A stretch of 64,000 nt of DNA, taken from assembly GCF_000472925.1 (NCBI RefSeq), contig NZ_AXAS01000013.1:1-64000 (forward strand), read 5' to 3'. The stretch is from Bradyrhizobium sp. Ec3.3 (lineage in GTDB: Bacteria; Pseudomonadota; Alphaproteobacteria; Rhizobiales; Xanthobacteraceae). Below, piece after piece: positions 1 to 9,114 of this stretch. A program made the position numbers and the translations under genes. How positions within the stretch are numbered: position 1 is the first letter of the stretch; each line of letters starts with the position of its first letter. The notes beneath the pieces were generated by a model. It made no database searches. It had not been told where the DNA came from and saw nothing but the letters and a program-made list of their open reading frames with translations.

Positions 1-192
1 CATCGCCTTCGGACGACGGGACTGATCCGCCAGTTCCCGATCGCCGGCCTGCCATCGTCTCAGCCACTTGTACCCGACATCAGGACTGATACCGAACCGC
101 CGGCACAACTCCCGGCGGTTCGCCCCCTCCTGCAAGGCAAGTCGCACGAACTCGCGTCGCTGATCCACTACTAACACCTCGTTCCACGGCAT
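1..192 (-). CDS. IS481-family transposase, N-terminal part (runs off window)
   Basis: The reverse strand reads 64 codons from an ATG at 192 to the window edge with no stop. The peptide begins MPWNEVLVVDQRREFVRLAL and continues into a helix-turn-helix (RRELCRRFGISPDVGYKWL, residues about 26-44), followed by RRWQAGDRELADQSRRPKA. This is the usual N-terminal DNA-binding module of IS481-type transposases; the DDE catalytic domain must lie to the left of base 1. Whether the complete element is intact cannot be told from this window. Confidence 0.85.
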   Translation of the reverse strand, partial: MPWNEVLVVDQRREFVRLALQEGANRRELCRRFGISPDVGYKWLRRWQAGDRELADQSRRPKAM

Positions 193-280
193 GGACGGAC
201 CCCGAATCGACCAATCCAGCCAATGTTGATGTGTCAGCTATGTCTCCGAACACCCGTCAGTGATCTGTCCGGTCTAAACA
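1..280. mobile_element. IS481-type insertion sequence, one end
   Basis: Reading inward from base 280 the element starts TGTTTAGACCGGACAGATC, which fits the TG..CA ends of IS481-type elements, and the transposase start lies about 90 bp inside. Two partial direct copies of a TGTCTCCGAACACC / TGTCAGCTATGTC block occur at about 230-260. The boundary at 280 is inferred from the terminal TGTT and from the sequence to its right being a known local repeat; the other end is outside the window. Confidence 0.65.
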
Positions 281-356
281 CTCGACCGGGCGATCCAGTA
301 TTCCAGAGACGGTGACGAATACGGAGAGGCCGCCCCCCGCTTTCGCGGGGAATGAC
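281..356. repeat. Palindromic intergenic repeat truncated by the IS element
   Basis: GACCGGGCGATCCAGTA at 283-300 is shared with the complete copy at 6497-6601, where it is preceded by a TGTCATCGCCCGGCTT arm. Here that left arm is missing and IS sequence stands in its place. The right part ends in a CCCCCCGC-TTT-GCGGGG-type hairpin and AATGACAG near 330-356. The rest of 281-409 has no gene. Confidence 0.6.
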
Positions 357-409
357 AGCTGTGGGCGGGGAAGCACCGCTCACAACAACACTGAGCGCCG
401 CCGCCGTTC

Positions 410-2023
410 CTAAAACAAACTGCCCTGATCCACCGGCTTTGCCATCCGCTTCGGCGCCGGCTTCGCCTCGCGTGATGCCGCCTTGGGCTGCGCGCGTGCC
501 TCAGGCGCCGGCCGATCCACATCCGCCGTCGCGCCGACCCGTCCATCCGCAAACTCGATCTCGACCCGCGCACCCGGCCCGATCGCATCCGCGGCATGTA
601 CGGGATGTCCGGCCTCATCGCGCACCAGCGCAAAGCCGCGTGCGAGCACGCCGCGATAGGACAGCGCGGAGAGCAGTTTTCCGCTGTTCTCGACGCGGGC
701 ATCGAGCCGCTGCAGCAGCGTCGTCAGCGCGCGGCTCGCGCGCTCGGAAAGGCGATGGGTGCGCTCGCGCTGGCGGGCGATCGTATTGCGCTGCGCCTGC
801 GCATTGGAGAGCTTTGAGGCGCGTAAGCGAACCTCGAGCCCGGCAAAGCGGTCGCGCCGCCGTCGCAACAAGGATCGCGCGGACAGCCCAAGTCGCTCGC
901 CGCACACCGTGAGGCGATGATCGGCCTGCGCGATCTGGCCGTGCAGCACCCGCAGCGTCAGCCGCGCGCTGGTCGCGGCGAAACGGCGGAAATGCGCATG
1001 CGTGTTGGCCTTGAGCCCGCGGGGCAGGGCGGCGCCCGCCGAATCCAGCCGCTGCCGCGGGATCGCCAGGAGATCGCTTGCCGCAGGCAATGCGCGCGCA
1101 GCGGCGCGCAGCTCGTTGCGGCGGCTCTCCTGGCCGCGCTGCCAGCAGGCGCGGGTACGCCGCGCGAGATCGGCGACCTCGACGAACAGATCGCTGCGCA
1201 CCGGCACCGCCATCTCGGCGGCCGCCGTCGGCGTCGGCGCGCGCTTGTCGGCAGCGAAATCGATCAGCGTGATGTCGGTCTCGTGGCCGACTGCCGAGAT
1301 CAGCGGGATCATGCTCTCGGCCGCTGCCCGCACCACGATCTCCTCGTTGAACGACCAGAGATCCTCCAGCGAACCGCCGCCGCGCGCCACGATCAAGACG
1401 TCGGGCCGCGGAATCTTGCCGCCCTCCGGCAGCGCATTGAAGCCGCGGATCGCGGCCGCGATCTGCTCGGCCGAGCCTTCGCCCTGCACCTTGACCGGCC
1501 ACACCAGCACGCGGCGGGGAAAGCGGTCCTCGAGCCGATGCAGGATGTCGCGGATGACGGCGCCGGTTGGCGATGTCACGACGCCGATCACCTCCGGCAG
1601 CCAGGGCAGGATTTGCTTGCGCGCCTCGTCGAACAGGCCTTCGGCGGCAAGCTTCTTCTTGCGCTCCTCCATCAGCGCCATCAGCGCGCCGATGCCGGCC
1701 GGCTCCAGCGCCTCGATCACGATCTGGTATTTCGAGGAGCCGGGATAGGTGGTGAGCTTGCCGGTCGCGATGACCTCGAGGCCCTCCTGCGGCTTGAAGC
1801 GCATCCGCCCGTGCACGCCCTTCCAGATCACCGCCTCGATCTTGGCGCTCTCGTCCTTGAGCGCGAAATAGCAATGCCCGGAGGAATGGGCGCCGCGAAA
1901 GCCGGAGATCTCCCCGCGCACCCGGACATGGCCATAGGTATCCTCGACCGTCCGCTTCAGGGACAATGAGAGCTCGGAAACGGTGAATTCGGGTGTGTTG
2001 AGCAGGGGTTCCGCTGATGGCAT
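410..2023 (-). CDS. xseA: Exodeoxyribonuclease VII large subunit XseA
   Basis: A 537-residue protein matching XseA over its length. An N-terminal OB-fold (about residues 8-105, [20 protein letters not shown] and [17 protein letters not shown]) is followed by the catalytic domain with [18 protein letters not shown] and [16 protein letters not shown], then a coiled-coil-rich region. With the small subunit XseB, not in this window, it degrades single-stranded DNA to acid-soluble oligonucleotides. The C-terminal tail rich in Ala, Pro, Lys and Arg is longer than in E. coli (456 aa). The ATG at 2023 was chosen because it starts the family-conserved region and leaves room for the divergent promoter; an in-frame extension to 2365 would overlap the neighbouring gene. 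Confidence 0.95.
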   Translation of the reverse strand: MPSAEPLLNTPEFTVSELSLSLKRTVEDTYGHVRVRGEISGFRGAHSSGHCYFALKDESAKIEAVIWKGVHGRMRFKPQEGLEVIATGKLTTYPGSSKYQIVIEALEPAGIGALMALMEERKKKLAAEGLFDEARKQILPWLPEVIGVVTSPTGAVIRDILHRLEDRFPRRVLVWPVKVQGEGSAEQIAAAIRGFNALPEGGKIPRPDVLIVARGGGSLEDLWSFNEEIVVRAAAESMIPLISAVGHETDITLIDFAADKRAPTPTAAAEMAVPVRSDLFVEVADLARRTRACWQRGQESRRNELRAAARALPAASDLLAIPRQRLDSAGAALPRGLKANTHAHFRRFAATSARLTLRVLHGQIAQADHRLTVCGERLGLSARSLLRRRRDRFAGLEVRLRASKLSNAQAQRNTIARQRERTHRLSERASRALTTLLQRLDARVENSGKLLSALSYRGVLARGFALVRDEAGHPVHAADAIGPGARVEIEFADGRVGATADVDRPAPEARAQPKAASREAKPAPKRMAKPVDQGSLF

Positions 2024-2095
2024 CGGCAAACGATTCGGCAATTGGGGATCGAAACTCAAACTAGGGATTTTCGCATCCAAGCGCCAATCGGGTAA

Positions 2096-2125
2096 TTGAC
2101 TCAAAAGAGTACTCTGTACTATAGA
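2096..2125 (+). promoter_or_regulatory. Candidate sigma-70-type promoter for the 2163 hydrolase operon
   Basis: TTGACT (2096-2101) and TATAGA (2120-2125) are separated by 18 bp, with the ATG at 2163. The region between divergent xseA and the hydrolase is clearly more AT-rich than the flanking genes. An alternative -10, TACTAT at 2117, gives a 15-bp spacer. GGAG at about 2151 serves as ribosome-binding site. Confidence 0.45.
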
Positions 2126-2162
2126 GCTCTCTATTGATGATGAGTCTAACGGAGCTTGAGCC

Positions 2163-3173
2163 ATGGCGATCCGGTTGCTGCGAGGTGCTTTGAGCCTGCT
2201 GAAATGGGGCCTGTGTGCGGTTGGCGCCGTTGCGCTGCTGCTGACCGCGCTGATCGCGACTCCGCTGGAGCGGCCTGCCGAGATGCGCTCCGTCTCGGAT
2301 TCCGCCAAGGGCATCGACTGGTCCACGCTTCCGTCGCTCGAGCGCTTCCAGGCCCGCGACGGCACCTGGCTCGGCTACCGGCATTACGCCCCGAAAGGGC
2401 AGGCGAGCGGTGGCGGCGTGGTTTTCATCCACGGCTCCTCCGGCTCAAGCGGCACCGTCAATCACGCGCTGACGGCGGCGTTCGCCGCGCGCGGGGTCGA
2501 GACCTGGGCGCTCGACATGCGCGGTCACGGCGCCTCCGGCACGCGCGGCGATATCGGCTATGTCGGCCAGCTCGAGGACGATCTCGTCGATTTCGTCGCG
2601 CTCGTCCGCAAGACCGCGCCGGACCTGCCGCTCACTTTGATCGGTCATTCAGCCGGCGGCGGCTTCTCGCTGCGTGTTGCCGCGACGCCGATCATGCAGG
2701 ACATGTTCGTGCGCACCGTGCTGCTCGCGCCCTATCTTGGCTATGACGCACCCACCAACAAGCCGAATTCCGGCGGCTGGGCCAATGCCGACCGGCCGCG
2801 CTTCTTCGGCCTCGCGGCATTGCGCAAGCTCGGCATCGATTGCTGCTCGCAGCTTCCAGTCCTCGCCTTCGCCGTGCCACCGAATTACGAGAAGATCCTC
2901 GTCTCCACCTATTCCGACCGCTTGATGCGCAACTTCGCCACCCGCGGCTATCGCGTCGATCTGCCCAATGTCACGCGCCCGATAACGATCTTCGGCGCCG
3001 CCGACGACGAGATAATGATTTCCGACAAATATGCGGAGGCCGTCCAGGCGGTGAAGCCGTCGGTCGACGTCAAGGTGATCGAAGGCATCAACCACATGGG
3101 CATCGTCACCAATCCGAAGGCCGTCTCGGCGATCGCCGAAGACGTTGCAACGCGGGGAGCAGGGCAGTCATGA
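2163..3173 (+). CDS. Membrane-anchored alpha/beta hydrolase (lysophospholipase-like)
   Basis: A 336-residue protein with a hydrophobic N-terminal segment (about residues 13-33) that should be a membrane anchor or uncleaved signal. A Hydrolase_4-type alpha/beta fold follows. The oxyanion loop [10 protein letters not shown] is at about 88-97, the nucleophile elbow GHSAGG has Ser163, and a C-terminal NHMGIVT supplies the likely catalytic His. The family includes monoacylglycerol lipases and lysophospholipases, but the substrate cannot be read from sequence. Its TGA overlaps the next gene's ATG (ATGA at 3170-3173), so the two are translationally coupled, and a small winged-helix regulator follows. 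Confidence 0.85.
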   Translation: MAIRLLRGALSLLKWGLCAVGAVALLLTALIATPLERPAEMRSVSDSAKGIDWSTLPSLERFQARDGTWLGYRHYAPKGQASGGGVVFIHGSSGSSGTVNHALTAAFAARGVETWALDMRGHGASGTRGDIGYVGQLEDDLVDFVALVRKTAPDLPLTLIGHSAGGGFSLRVAATPIMQDMFVRTVLLAPYLGYDAPTNKPNSGGWANADRPRFFGLAALRKLGIDCCSQLPVLAFAVPPNYEKILVSTYSDRLMRNFATRGYRVDLPNVTRPITIFGAADDEIMISDKYAEAVQAVKPSVDVKVIEGINHMGIVTNPKAVSAIAEDVATRGAGQS

Positions 3174-3721
3174 TCGACAGCAAGCAGGCCTCCGAAGCGC
3201 TGGCCGAGATCGACGACATCGTCCAGCGCGTGCGGCAATCGCGCATCTACGATCTCGCCAGCCTGATGATGATCCTCTGGGGTGGTCTTGTATTCGCGGC
3301 GAACGTCGCAACCTATCTCTGGCCGCGCCAGGGCTATTACATCTGGTTCGCGGTCTATGTTTTCGGCATCGCTGGATCGTTTGCCGTCAGCGCGTCCAAT
3401 AGAGCCAGGACAGGCGTCCGCACCTTCGATATCAGGGCGTTTATTGCTTTCCTACTGCTCGTTGCCTTCGGCTATTTTTGCGGGCTGGTGCTCGGGCACT
3501 TCACGCCGCGCCAACAGGGCGCGTTCTGGACCATCTATTTCATGCTGTTCTACGCGCTGGCGGGCCTCTGGTTCGGCAACGCCTTCGTAGCGATCGGACT
3601 CGGCATCACCGCGCTGACGCTGATCGGCTATTTCTACATCGGCGAGGCCTTTCCGCTGTGGATGGCCTTCGTCAATGGCGGCGGGCTGATCCTCGGCGGC
3701 CTCTGGATGCGGCGGAGCTAG
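3170..3721 (+). CDS. Polytopic membrane protein of unknown function
   Basis: 183 residues starting at the ATG that overlaps the upstream stop (ATGA). After a polar N-terminus of about 28 residues, hydrophobic stretches occur at about 30-50, 58-77, 85-107, 118-135, 138-156 and near the C-terminus, giving five or six transmembrane helices. No catalytic motif was recognised. It sits between a membrane hydrolase and a winged-helix protein that starts 4 bp downstream, so the three probably form one operon in which the last gene regulates the set. Confidence 0.8.
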   Translation: MIDSKQASEALAEIDDIVQRVRQSRIYDLASLMMILWGGLVFAANVATYLWPRQGYYIWFAVYVFGIAGSFAVSASNRARTGVRTFDIRAFIAFLLLVAFGYFCGLVLGHFTPRQQGAFWTIYFMLFYALAGLWFGNAFVAIGLGITALTLIGYFYIGEAFPLWMAFVNGGGLILGGLWMRRS

Positions 3722-3725
3722 CGCC

Positions 3726-4025
3726 ATGGCCGAGCTCGACGAGATCATCCACCAGCCGCTGCGCCTGAAGATCATGGCGGCGCTGAACGCGCTGCCGGCG
3801 GCGACGGGCCTGGAATTCTCGCGGCTCAAGAAGCTGACCGGCGCTACCGACGGTAATTTAGGCGCGCATATCGAAACGCTGGCCAAAGCTGGCTACGTCT
3901 CGGTGGAGAAAGCCTTCGTCGGCAAGAAGCCGCAGACCACCGTCACCGCGACCGCCTCGGGCCGCGGCGCATTCGCGCGGCATGTGGCGACGTTGCAGGA
4001 GATCATTGCGGGGAAGCAGGGTTAG
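3726..4025 (+). CDS. Small winged-helix transcriptional regulator (MarR/ArsR-like)
   Basis: A 99-residue protein consisting of one winged helix-turn-helix domain. It begins HQPLRLKIMAALNALP, has a recognition-helix region LKKLTGATDGNLGAHIETLA (about 37-56), and then a wing with GYVSVEKAF and TVTATASGRGAF. This matches the stand-alone winged-helix family often annotated as transcriptional regulator (PF13601-like). No ligand or metal-binding cysteines are seen. It starts 4 bp after the membrane-protein gene and is probably cotranscribed with it. Confidence 0.85.
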   Translation: MAELDEIIHQPLRLKIMAALNALPAATGLEFSRLKKLTGATDGNLGAHIETLAKAGYVSVEKAFVGKKPQTTVTATASGRGAFARHVATLQEIIAGKQG

Positions 4026-4036
4026 CCCATCCCGCC

Positions 4037-4079
4037 GTCATTCCGGGGCGCGCCCACTTGGGCGCGAGCCCGGAATGAC
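4037..4079. repeat. Dispersed inverted repeat, family B copy 1
   Basis: Arms GTCATTCCGGG (4037-4047) and CCCGGAATGAC (4069-4079) are perfect inverted repeats around a GC-rich centre. The same arms occur at 22223, 35997, 46411 and 55198. It lies between the winged-helix gene and purD and could act as a transcript-end hairpin. Confidence 0.8.
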
Positions 4080-4151
4080 TGCCGGCCCCCTTGAGGCCAG
4101 CGCGGATTCGTGCGACCGACGCGTCCAGCACACCCCCGTTTCGAGACTCGC

Positions 4152-5435
4152 ATGCACATTCTCCTGCTCGGTTCCGGCGGCCGCGAACATGCCCTCGCAT
4201 GGAAGATCGCGGCGTCTCCTCTGGTGACCAAATTCTGGTGCGCACCGGGCAACGCCGGGATCGCCCGCGAAGCTGAATGCATCGCGCTCGACGTCGCCGA
4301 CCACGTCGCCGTGATCGACTTCTGCAAGACGAATGCGGTCGAGCTTGTCGTGGTCGGCCCGGAAACGCCGCTTGCGGCCGGCATCGTCGATGATCTTGCA
4401 GCTGCCGGCATCAAGGCGTTCGGGCCGAGCAAGACGGCTGCCCAGCTGGAAAGCTCCAAGGGCTTTACCAAGGCGCTGTGCACCGAATTCGGCATTCCAA
4501 CCGGCGCCTACAAGCGCTTCACCAAGCCTGAGGATGCGCTCGCCTATATCCATAGCCAGGGCGCGCCGATCGTGGTCAAGGCCGATGGCCTTGCCGCCGG
4601 CAAGGGCGTCGTGGTCGCCAAGACCATTCGCGAGGCCGAAGACGCCATCGCCATGATGTTCGACGGCGCCTTTGGCGAGGCCGGCGCCGAGGTCGTGATT
4701 GAGGAATTCCTGCCAGGCCGCGAGATCAGCTTCTTTGCGCTGTGCGACGGCGAGACGGCCATTCCGCTGGCCTCCGCCCAGGACCACAAGCGCGTGTTCG
4801 ACCATGACGTCGGCCCGAACACCGGCGGCATGGGCGCCTATTCGCCGACGCCGCTGGTTACGCCGGCGATCCATGACGCGATCATGGCAAGGATCATCCT
4901 GCCGACGGTCGCCGGCATGAAGCAGCGCGGCACGCCGTTCCGCGGCGTGCTCTATGCCGGGATCATGCTGACGACGCAGGGCCCAAAGCTGTTCGAGTTC
5001 AATGTCCGTTTCGGCGATCCCGAGTGCCAGGTGCTGATGCTGCGCATGATGTCGGACATCGTGCCGGCGCTCCTCGCCTCCTGCGACGGAGAGTTGAAGC
5101 ATTTTGATCTGCGCTGGTATCCGGAATCCGCGCTCACGGTCGTGATGGCGGCGAAGGGTTACCCCGGCGACTACCAGAAGGGCACCCGCATCGACGGGCT
5201 CGACGAGGCCGCTGAGATCGACACCGTCGAGATCTTCCACGCCGGCACGGTGGCGAAGGACGGCGCGATCCTCGCCAATGGCGGCCGCGTGCTCAACGTC
5301 TGTGCACTCGGCAAGACCGTGACCGAGGCGCAGGCGCGCGCCTACCAGGCCGTCGACCGTATCAGCTGGCCGGACGGCTTTTGCCGCCGTGACATCGGCT
5401 GGCAGGCGGTGGAAGCGGAGAAGGCCAAGATCTGA
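4152..5435 (+). CDS. purD: Phosphoribosylamine--glycine ligase (GAR synthetase)
   Basis: A 427-residue ATP-grasp enzyme that joins glycine to 5-phosphoribosylamine in de novo purine synthesis. It shows the PurD N-terminal loop [15 protein letters not shown] (about 4-18), the ATP-grasp region [17 protein letters not shown], the signature [12 protein letters not shown], and the metal/ATP site [14 protein letters not shown]. Length matches the family (about 425 aa). The ATG at 4152 is directly followed by the conserved [10 protein letters not shown]. It appears to be a single-gene unit, as in many alphaproteobacteria. Confidence 0.97.
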   Translation: MHILLLGSGGREHALAWKIAASPLVTKFWCAPGNAGIAREAECIALDVADHVAVIDFCKTNAVELVVVGPETPLAAGIVDDLAAAGIKAFGPSKTAAQLESSKGFTKALCTEFGIPTGAYKRFTKPEDALAYIHSQGAPIVVKADGLAAGKGVVVAKTIREAEDAIAMMFDGAFGEAGAEVVIEEFLPGREISFFALCDGETAIPLASAQDHKRVFDHDVGPNTGGMGAYSPTPLVTPAIHDAIMARIILPTVAGMKQRGTPFRGVLYAGIMLTTQGPKLFEFNVRFGDPECQVLMLRMMSDIVPALLASCDGELKHFDLRWYPESALTVVMAAKGYPGDYQKGTRIDGLDEAAEIDTVEIFHAGTVAKDGAILANGGRVLNVCALGKTVTEAQARAYQAVDRISWPDGFCRRDIGWQAVEAEKAKI

Positions 5436-5446
5436 CTGTCGTTTTT

Positions 5447-5479
5447 CCGGCACGCGCGCATCGGACGCGCGCGTGCCGG
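5447..5479. terminator. Strong hairpin after purD
   Basis: Perfect 12-bp arms CCGGCACGCGCG (5447-5458) and CGCGCGTGCCGG (5468-5479) enclose a 9-nt loop. The T run (TTTTT, 5442-5446) is upstream of the hairpin rather than after it, so on the plus strand it is not a textbook intrinsic terminator. It may block reverse transcription or protect the purD 3' end. Confidence 0.5.
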
Positions 5480-5586
5480 CAATCGCCGTGCTACTTTGCA
5501 TGGGGTTGTTTTCGTCATTTTGGTTAGGGGGCGCCGTGGCCGCTCGTTAAAGCGTGCCGGAAAAGACATTTGAGGGAAGGAAACTC

Positions 5587-6489
5587 ATGTCCGATCTCGC
5601 CGAGCTCTATCCCGGCTTTGCCTCCGAATGGATCAACACCTCTTCGGGCCGCATCTTTGCCCGCGTCGGCGGCAAGGGGCCGCCGCTCCTGCTGCTGCAC
5701 GGCTTCTCCGAGACGCATGTGATGTGGCACCGCGTCGCGCCACAGCTTGCCGACCGCTTCACGCTGATCATCGCCGACCTGCCGGGCTATGGTTGGTCGG
5801 ACATGCCGGGCAGCGATGCGGAGCATACGCCCTACAGCAAGCGCGCGATGGCGAACGCCATGGTCGAGGCGATGGAGCAACTCGGCCACGTGCACTTCGC
5901 GCTCGCCGGCCACGACCGCGGCGCGCGCGTGTCCTATCGCCTGGCGCTCGATCATCCCGGCCGGCTGTCGCGTCTTGCCGTGCTCGATATCCTGCCGACC
6001 TATGATTACTGGGAGCGCATGAACCGGCAGTATGCGCTGAAGATCTATCATTGGACCTTCCTGGCGCAGCCCGCGCCATTGCCGGAGACGCTGATCGCGA
6101 GCAACGGCGAGTTTTTCCTGCGCTTCAAGATGGCCAGCCAGACCAAGTCGAAGACGCTGGCTGCGATCGACAAGCGCGCGCTCGCGCACTACATCGTCCC
6201 GTTCCGCGACCCCGCCCGCGTGCATGCGATGTGCGAGGACTATCGTGCCGGTGCCTATTTCGACTACGAGCTCGACAAGGCGGATTTCGAGGCCGGCAAG
6301 AAGATCACGATCCCGATGCTCGCGCTCTGGGGCAACGCCGGCATCGCGCAGGCCGCCGCCACGCCGCTCGACACCTGGAAGCAATGGGCAACCAACGTCG
6401 AGGGCATGCCGGTGGACTCGGGGCACTTCCTGACTGAGGAAAACCCCGATGTCACCGCAAAGGCGCTGCGCGAGTTTTTCTCGGCTTGA
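5587..6489 (+). CDS. Fluoroacetate/haloacetate dehalogenase (alpha/beta hydrolase)
   Basis: A 300-residue alpha/beta hydrolase. The sequence shows Asp110 in GHDRGAR (an Asp nucleophile rather than Ser), Arg111, Arg114, Asp134, the HW pair at 155-156, Tyr219 and His280 in DSGHF. These are the positions established for the Rhodopseudomonas palustris fluoroacetate dehalogenase RPA1163: the catalytic triad D110/D134/H280, carboxylate-binding arginines, and the fluoride pocket H155/W156/Y219. The enzyme class hydrolyses haloacetates to glycolate, and fluoroacetate hydrolysis is the specific inference here. Start at 5587 has AGGGAAGGAAACTC in front of it. It stands alone, convergent with tadA. Confidence is high for the family and moderate for C-F activity. 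Confidence 0.9.
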   Translation: MSDLAELYPGFASEWINTSSGRIFARVGGKGPPLLLLHGFSETHVMWHRVAPQLADRFTLIIADLPGYGWSDMPGSDAEHTPYSKRAMANAMVEAMEQLGHVHFALAGHDRGARVSYRLALDHPGRLSRLAVLDILPTYDYWERMNRQYALKIYHWTFLAQPAPLPETLIASNGEFFLRFKMASQTKSKTLAAIDKRALAHYIVPFRDPARVHAMCEDYRAGAYFDYELDKADFEAGKKITIPMLALWGNAGIAQAAATPLDTWKQWATNVEGMPVDSGHFLTEENPDVTAKALREFFSA

Positions 6490-6496
6490 GCCACAC

Positions 6497-6601
6497 TGTC
6501 ATCGCCCGGCTTGACCGGGCGATCCAGTACTCCGAGACGGTTGTGCTAGAATCGATAGGCCGCAGCGTACTGGATGCCCCGGTCGAGCCGGGGCATGACA
6601 G
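6497..6601. repeat. Dispersed intergenic repeat, family C, complete copy
   Basis: A mosaic of two hairpins: CGCCCGGCTTGACCGGGCG (about 6502-6520) and GCCCCGGTCGAGCCGGGGC (about 6576-6594), with GTACTGGAT/ATCCAGTAC arms between them pairing across the unit. It lies between the convergent dehalogenase and tadA genes. The truncated copy is at 281-356 beside the IS. Confidence 0.8.
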
Positions 6602-6616
6602 CGGTATGTGTGGCGC

Positions 6617-7063
6617 CTACCGCCGCTCGCGAAAGAACTCCCGCAGCAGCCGCGCCGCCTCGCTCTCGCCGACGGCCGAATAGACCTCTGGCGTATGGTG
6701 GCAGGTCGGGGAGGCGAAGAACCGCACCCCGGACTCGACCGCGCCGCCCTTGGGGTCGGCCGCGCCGTAATAGAGCCGCCTGACCCTTGCAAAGGAGATC
6801 GCGCCCGCACACATGGTGCAGGGCTCGAGCGTCACGTAGAGGTCGCAATCGACCAGCCGCTCGCTGCCGATCTTCCTGGCGGCTTCGCGCAGCGCGATGA
6901 TCTCGGCATGGGCCGTGGGGTCGTGGTCGGTCAGCGTCCGGTTGGCGGCAGTCGCGATGACCTCGTAATTGCGCACCACGACGCATCCGATCGGAACTTC
7001 GCCCGATTTTCCGGCATTTTCGGCCGTTTTGAGCGCCAAATCCATGAAAGAAGGGGCTTTCAT
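6617..7063 (-). CDS. tadA: tRNA adenosine(34) deaminase TadA
   Basis: A 148-residue zinc deaminase that converts A34 to inosine in the tRNA-Arg(ACG) wobble position. The zinc site is plain: H52-A-E54 (in DPTAHAEII) and PCTMC with Cys82 and Cys85. GEVPIGCVVV and LYYGAADPKGGA are also typical of TadA rather than guanine or cytosine deaminases. The ATG at 7063 was chosen; another in-frame ATG 12 nt upstream is possible. It is divergent from rluB, with 131 bp between. Confidence 0.93.
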   Translation of the reverse strand: MKAPSFMDLALKTAENAGKSGEVPIGCVVVRNYEVIATAANRTLTDHDPTAHAEIIALREAARKIGSERLVDCDLYVTLEPCTMCAGAISFARVRRLYYGAADPKGGAVESGVRFFASPTCHHTPEVYSAVGESEAARLLREFFRERR

Positions 7064-7194
7064 GCCTCGTATCATTGCCAGAAACCTGCTACTAGCTCCG
7101 CCTTCAGCAAGAGTGGATACCGATTTTGCCTGAGCATGCGGCTCGGAACGAGCGCGCACAATGCTTTCTGGCCACCCCCTAAGTGAGATTATTC

Positions 7195-9114
7195 ATGCCC
7201 CGCGACAGCGACAAAGACAACGATTCCCGCGGCCGGCGTGATCGAGGCCCGTCCAAGGGCCGCACCGGCAAGCCGCGCGGCCCCGAGAAGAAGTTCGCCA
7301 AGCGCGGCTTTGCCGGCAAGGGCGATCGTGACGAGCGCCCCTCCCGCGGCGACCGCGACAGCCGGCCGTTCCGCCGCCGCGAGGATGGCGATGCACCGCG
7401 GCGCGACTATGGTGACCGGCCGCGCTTCAAGCGCGACGACCGCGGCCGCGAGGATCGCGGCGAGCGCAGCTTCAAGCCGCGTGGCGACCGTCCGTTCAAG
7501 CCGCGCGGAGATCGTCCGCAGTTCGACCGTGACGAGCGCGCGCCGCGCGGCGAGCGGTCCGAGCGGCGGTTCGAGGACCGGAAGTTTTCGCGCGGTGGCT
7601 CCGACCGGCCGCGCAAGGACTTTGGCCGCGACCGCGATTTCGAAGGCAAACGCAACTTCGAAGGCGGGGATCGCAAGCGCAGCTTTGGCGATCGCCCGCG
7701 CGACCGCGACGATCGTCCGCGCAAGTCTTTTGGCAAGAGTTTTGGCAAGGATTTTGGTGGCCGCGATCGCGGTGAGGAAAAGCCGTGGCGTCAGCGCGAC
7801 GACCGGCGCGAGGGTGGCCGTGGCGAAGACCGTCCGCGCTTCTCGCGGCGGCGCGAGGAGGGCGGTGAGGATCGTCCGCGTTTCCAGCGCTCACGCGAGG
7901 AACGCTTTGGCGAAGACCGTCCCAAGTTTGGCCGGCCGCGCGACAAGCGGCCGGAGGGCCGCATGGACTGGCAGGAGCATCCGCGCAGCGAAGGCCGCTT
8001 CCGCGACCGGCCGCGCCGCGACAATGAGGACGACAGCCAGATCTTCACCAAGCGTCCGGCCTTCGGCGGCCGCGGCGCCTATCGCGAGCGCGATCGCGAT
8101 CGCGATTTCGACCGGCGGCCGCGTCGTGAGGACGAGCCGAAGCCGAAGAAGGCCGGCGAGCGCATCGCCAAGGTGCTGGCGCGCGCTGGCCTGGCCTCGC
8201 GGCGCGATGCCGAGGAGATGGTCACGCAGGGCCGCGTCACCGTCAACGGCCGCGTCATCAACTCGCCGGCGCTCGACGTGACGCAGAACGACGTCGTCGC
8301 CGTCGACGGCAAGCCTTTGCCGCCGCGCGAGCGCACGCGGCTGTTCCTCTATCACAAGCCGCGCGGGCTGATGACGACGCATGACGACCCCGAGGGGCGT
8401 CCGACCGTGTTCGACAACCTGCCGGAAGGCCTGCCGCGGCTGATCAGCGTCGGCCGGCTCGACTTCAACACTGAAGGCCTCTTGCTGCTCACCAACGATG
8501 GTGGCCTCGCGCGCACCCTCGAATTGCCGGACACCGGCTGGCTGCGCCGCTACCGCGTCCGCGCCCATGGCGAGATCACGCAAGCGCAGCTCGATCAATT
8601 GAAGAACGGCATCGAGGTCGAGGGCGTCAAATACGGCCCGATCGACGCCACGCTCGAGCGCGACCAGGGCGCCAATGTCTGGCTGGTGTTCGCGATCCGC
8701 GAAGGCAAGAACCGCGAGGTGCGCAACGTCTGCGCCCATCTCGGGCTCGAGGTGAACCGGCTGATCCGCGTGTCCTACGGTCCGTTCCAGCTCGGCGAGG
8801 TTCCTGAAGGCCAGGTCGACGAGATCAAGTCACGCGTGCTGCGCGAACAGCTCGGTGACAAGGTGATCGAGAAGTCGGGCGCGCAGTTCGACGTGCCCTC
8901 GAAATCCGCCTCCCGCGACGACGATGCTCCGCGCGAGAAGCCGATGAAGCGCGCCGTGATCAACGACCGCAAGGGCCGCCGCGTGCTGGTGCAGCGCACC
9001 GGCAGCGAGGAGGCGCGCGAGCGCAACGAGATGGAAGCGAGCGGCTACGGCCCGCCGCGCCGTCCCAAGCGAGGCTATCACGGCAAGCGCGATCTCAGTC
9101 CGAAAGACGAGTAA
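7195..9114 (+). CDS. Pseudouridine synthase (RluB/RsuA family) with long charged N-terminal extension
   Basis: A 639-residue protein. Residues about 321-370 are an S4 RNA-binding domain (GERIAKVLARAGLASRRDAE), and 380-570 are the RsuA/RluB catalytic domain with Asp423 in GRLDFNTEGLLLLTND. The family modifies 23S rRNA near position 2605 (RluB) or 16S U516 (RsuA); the S4 placement and sequence favour RluB. The first 320 residues are low complexity, built from Arg, Asp, Gly, Phe and Lys in RDR, RGDRP and RPRF repeats, and should be disordered and RNA-binding. A shorter Lys/Arg tail ends the protein. rsmD starts on the base after the stop codon, so both rRNA-modification genes are coupled. The ATG at 7195 was preferred over an upstream alternative start at 7183. 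Confidence 0.9.
   Translation: MPRDSDKDNDSRGRRDRGPSKGRTGKPRGPEKKFAKRGFAGKGDRDERPSRGDRDSRPFRRREDGDAPRRDYGDRPRFKRDDRGREDRGERSFKPRGDRPFKPRGDRPQFDRDERAPRGERSERRFEDRKFSRGGSDRPRKDFGRDRDFEGKRNFEGGDRKRSFGDRPRDRDDRPRKSFGKSFGKDFGGRDRGEEKPWRQRDDRREGGRGEDRPRFSRRREEGGEDRPRFQRSREERFGEDRPKFGRPRDKRPEGRMDWQEHPRSEGRFRDRPRRDNEDDSQIFTKRPAFGGRGAYRERDRDRDFDRRPRREDEPKPKKAGERIAKVLARAGLASRRDAEEMVTQGRVTVNGRVINSPALDVTQNDVVAVDGKPLPPRERTRLFLYHKPRGLMTTHDDPEGRPTVFDNLPEGLPRLISVGRLDFNTEGLLLLTNDGGLARTLELPDTGWLRRYRVRAHGEITQAQLDQLKNGIEVEGVKYGPIDATLERDQGANVWLVFAIREGKNREVRNVCAHLGLEVNRLIRVSYGPFQLGEVPEGQVDEIKSRVLREQLGDKVIEKSGAQFDVPSKSASRDDDAPREKPMKRAVINDRKGRRVLVQRTGSEEARERNEMEASGYGPPRRPKRGYHGKRDLSPKDE

Noticed and set aside
917..1969. 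350-codon open frame on the plus strand opposite xseA
   Set aside because: Shadow of a GC-rich gene; the peptide is Arg/Ala/His low complexity and xseA on the other strand has clear domains.
2024..2365. N-terminal extension of XseA upstream of 2023
   Set aside because: It would run through the divergent promoter and into the hydrolase gene, and the added residues are not XseA-like.
4038..5501. Long minus-strand open frame opposite purD
   Set aside because: Antisense shadow of a well-conserved gene with typical alphaproteobacterial third-position GC.
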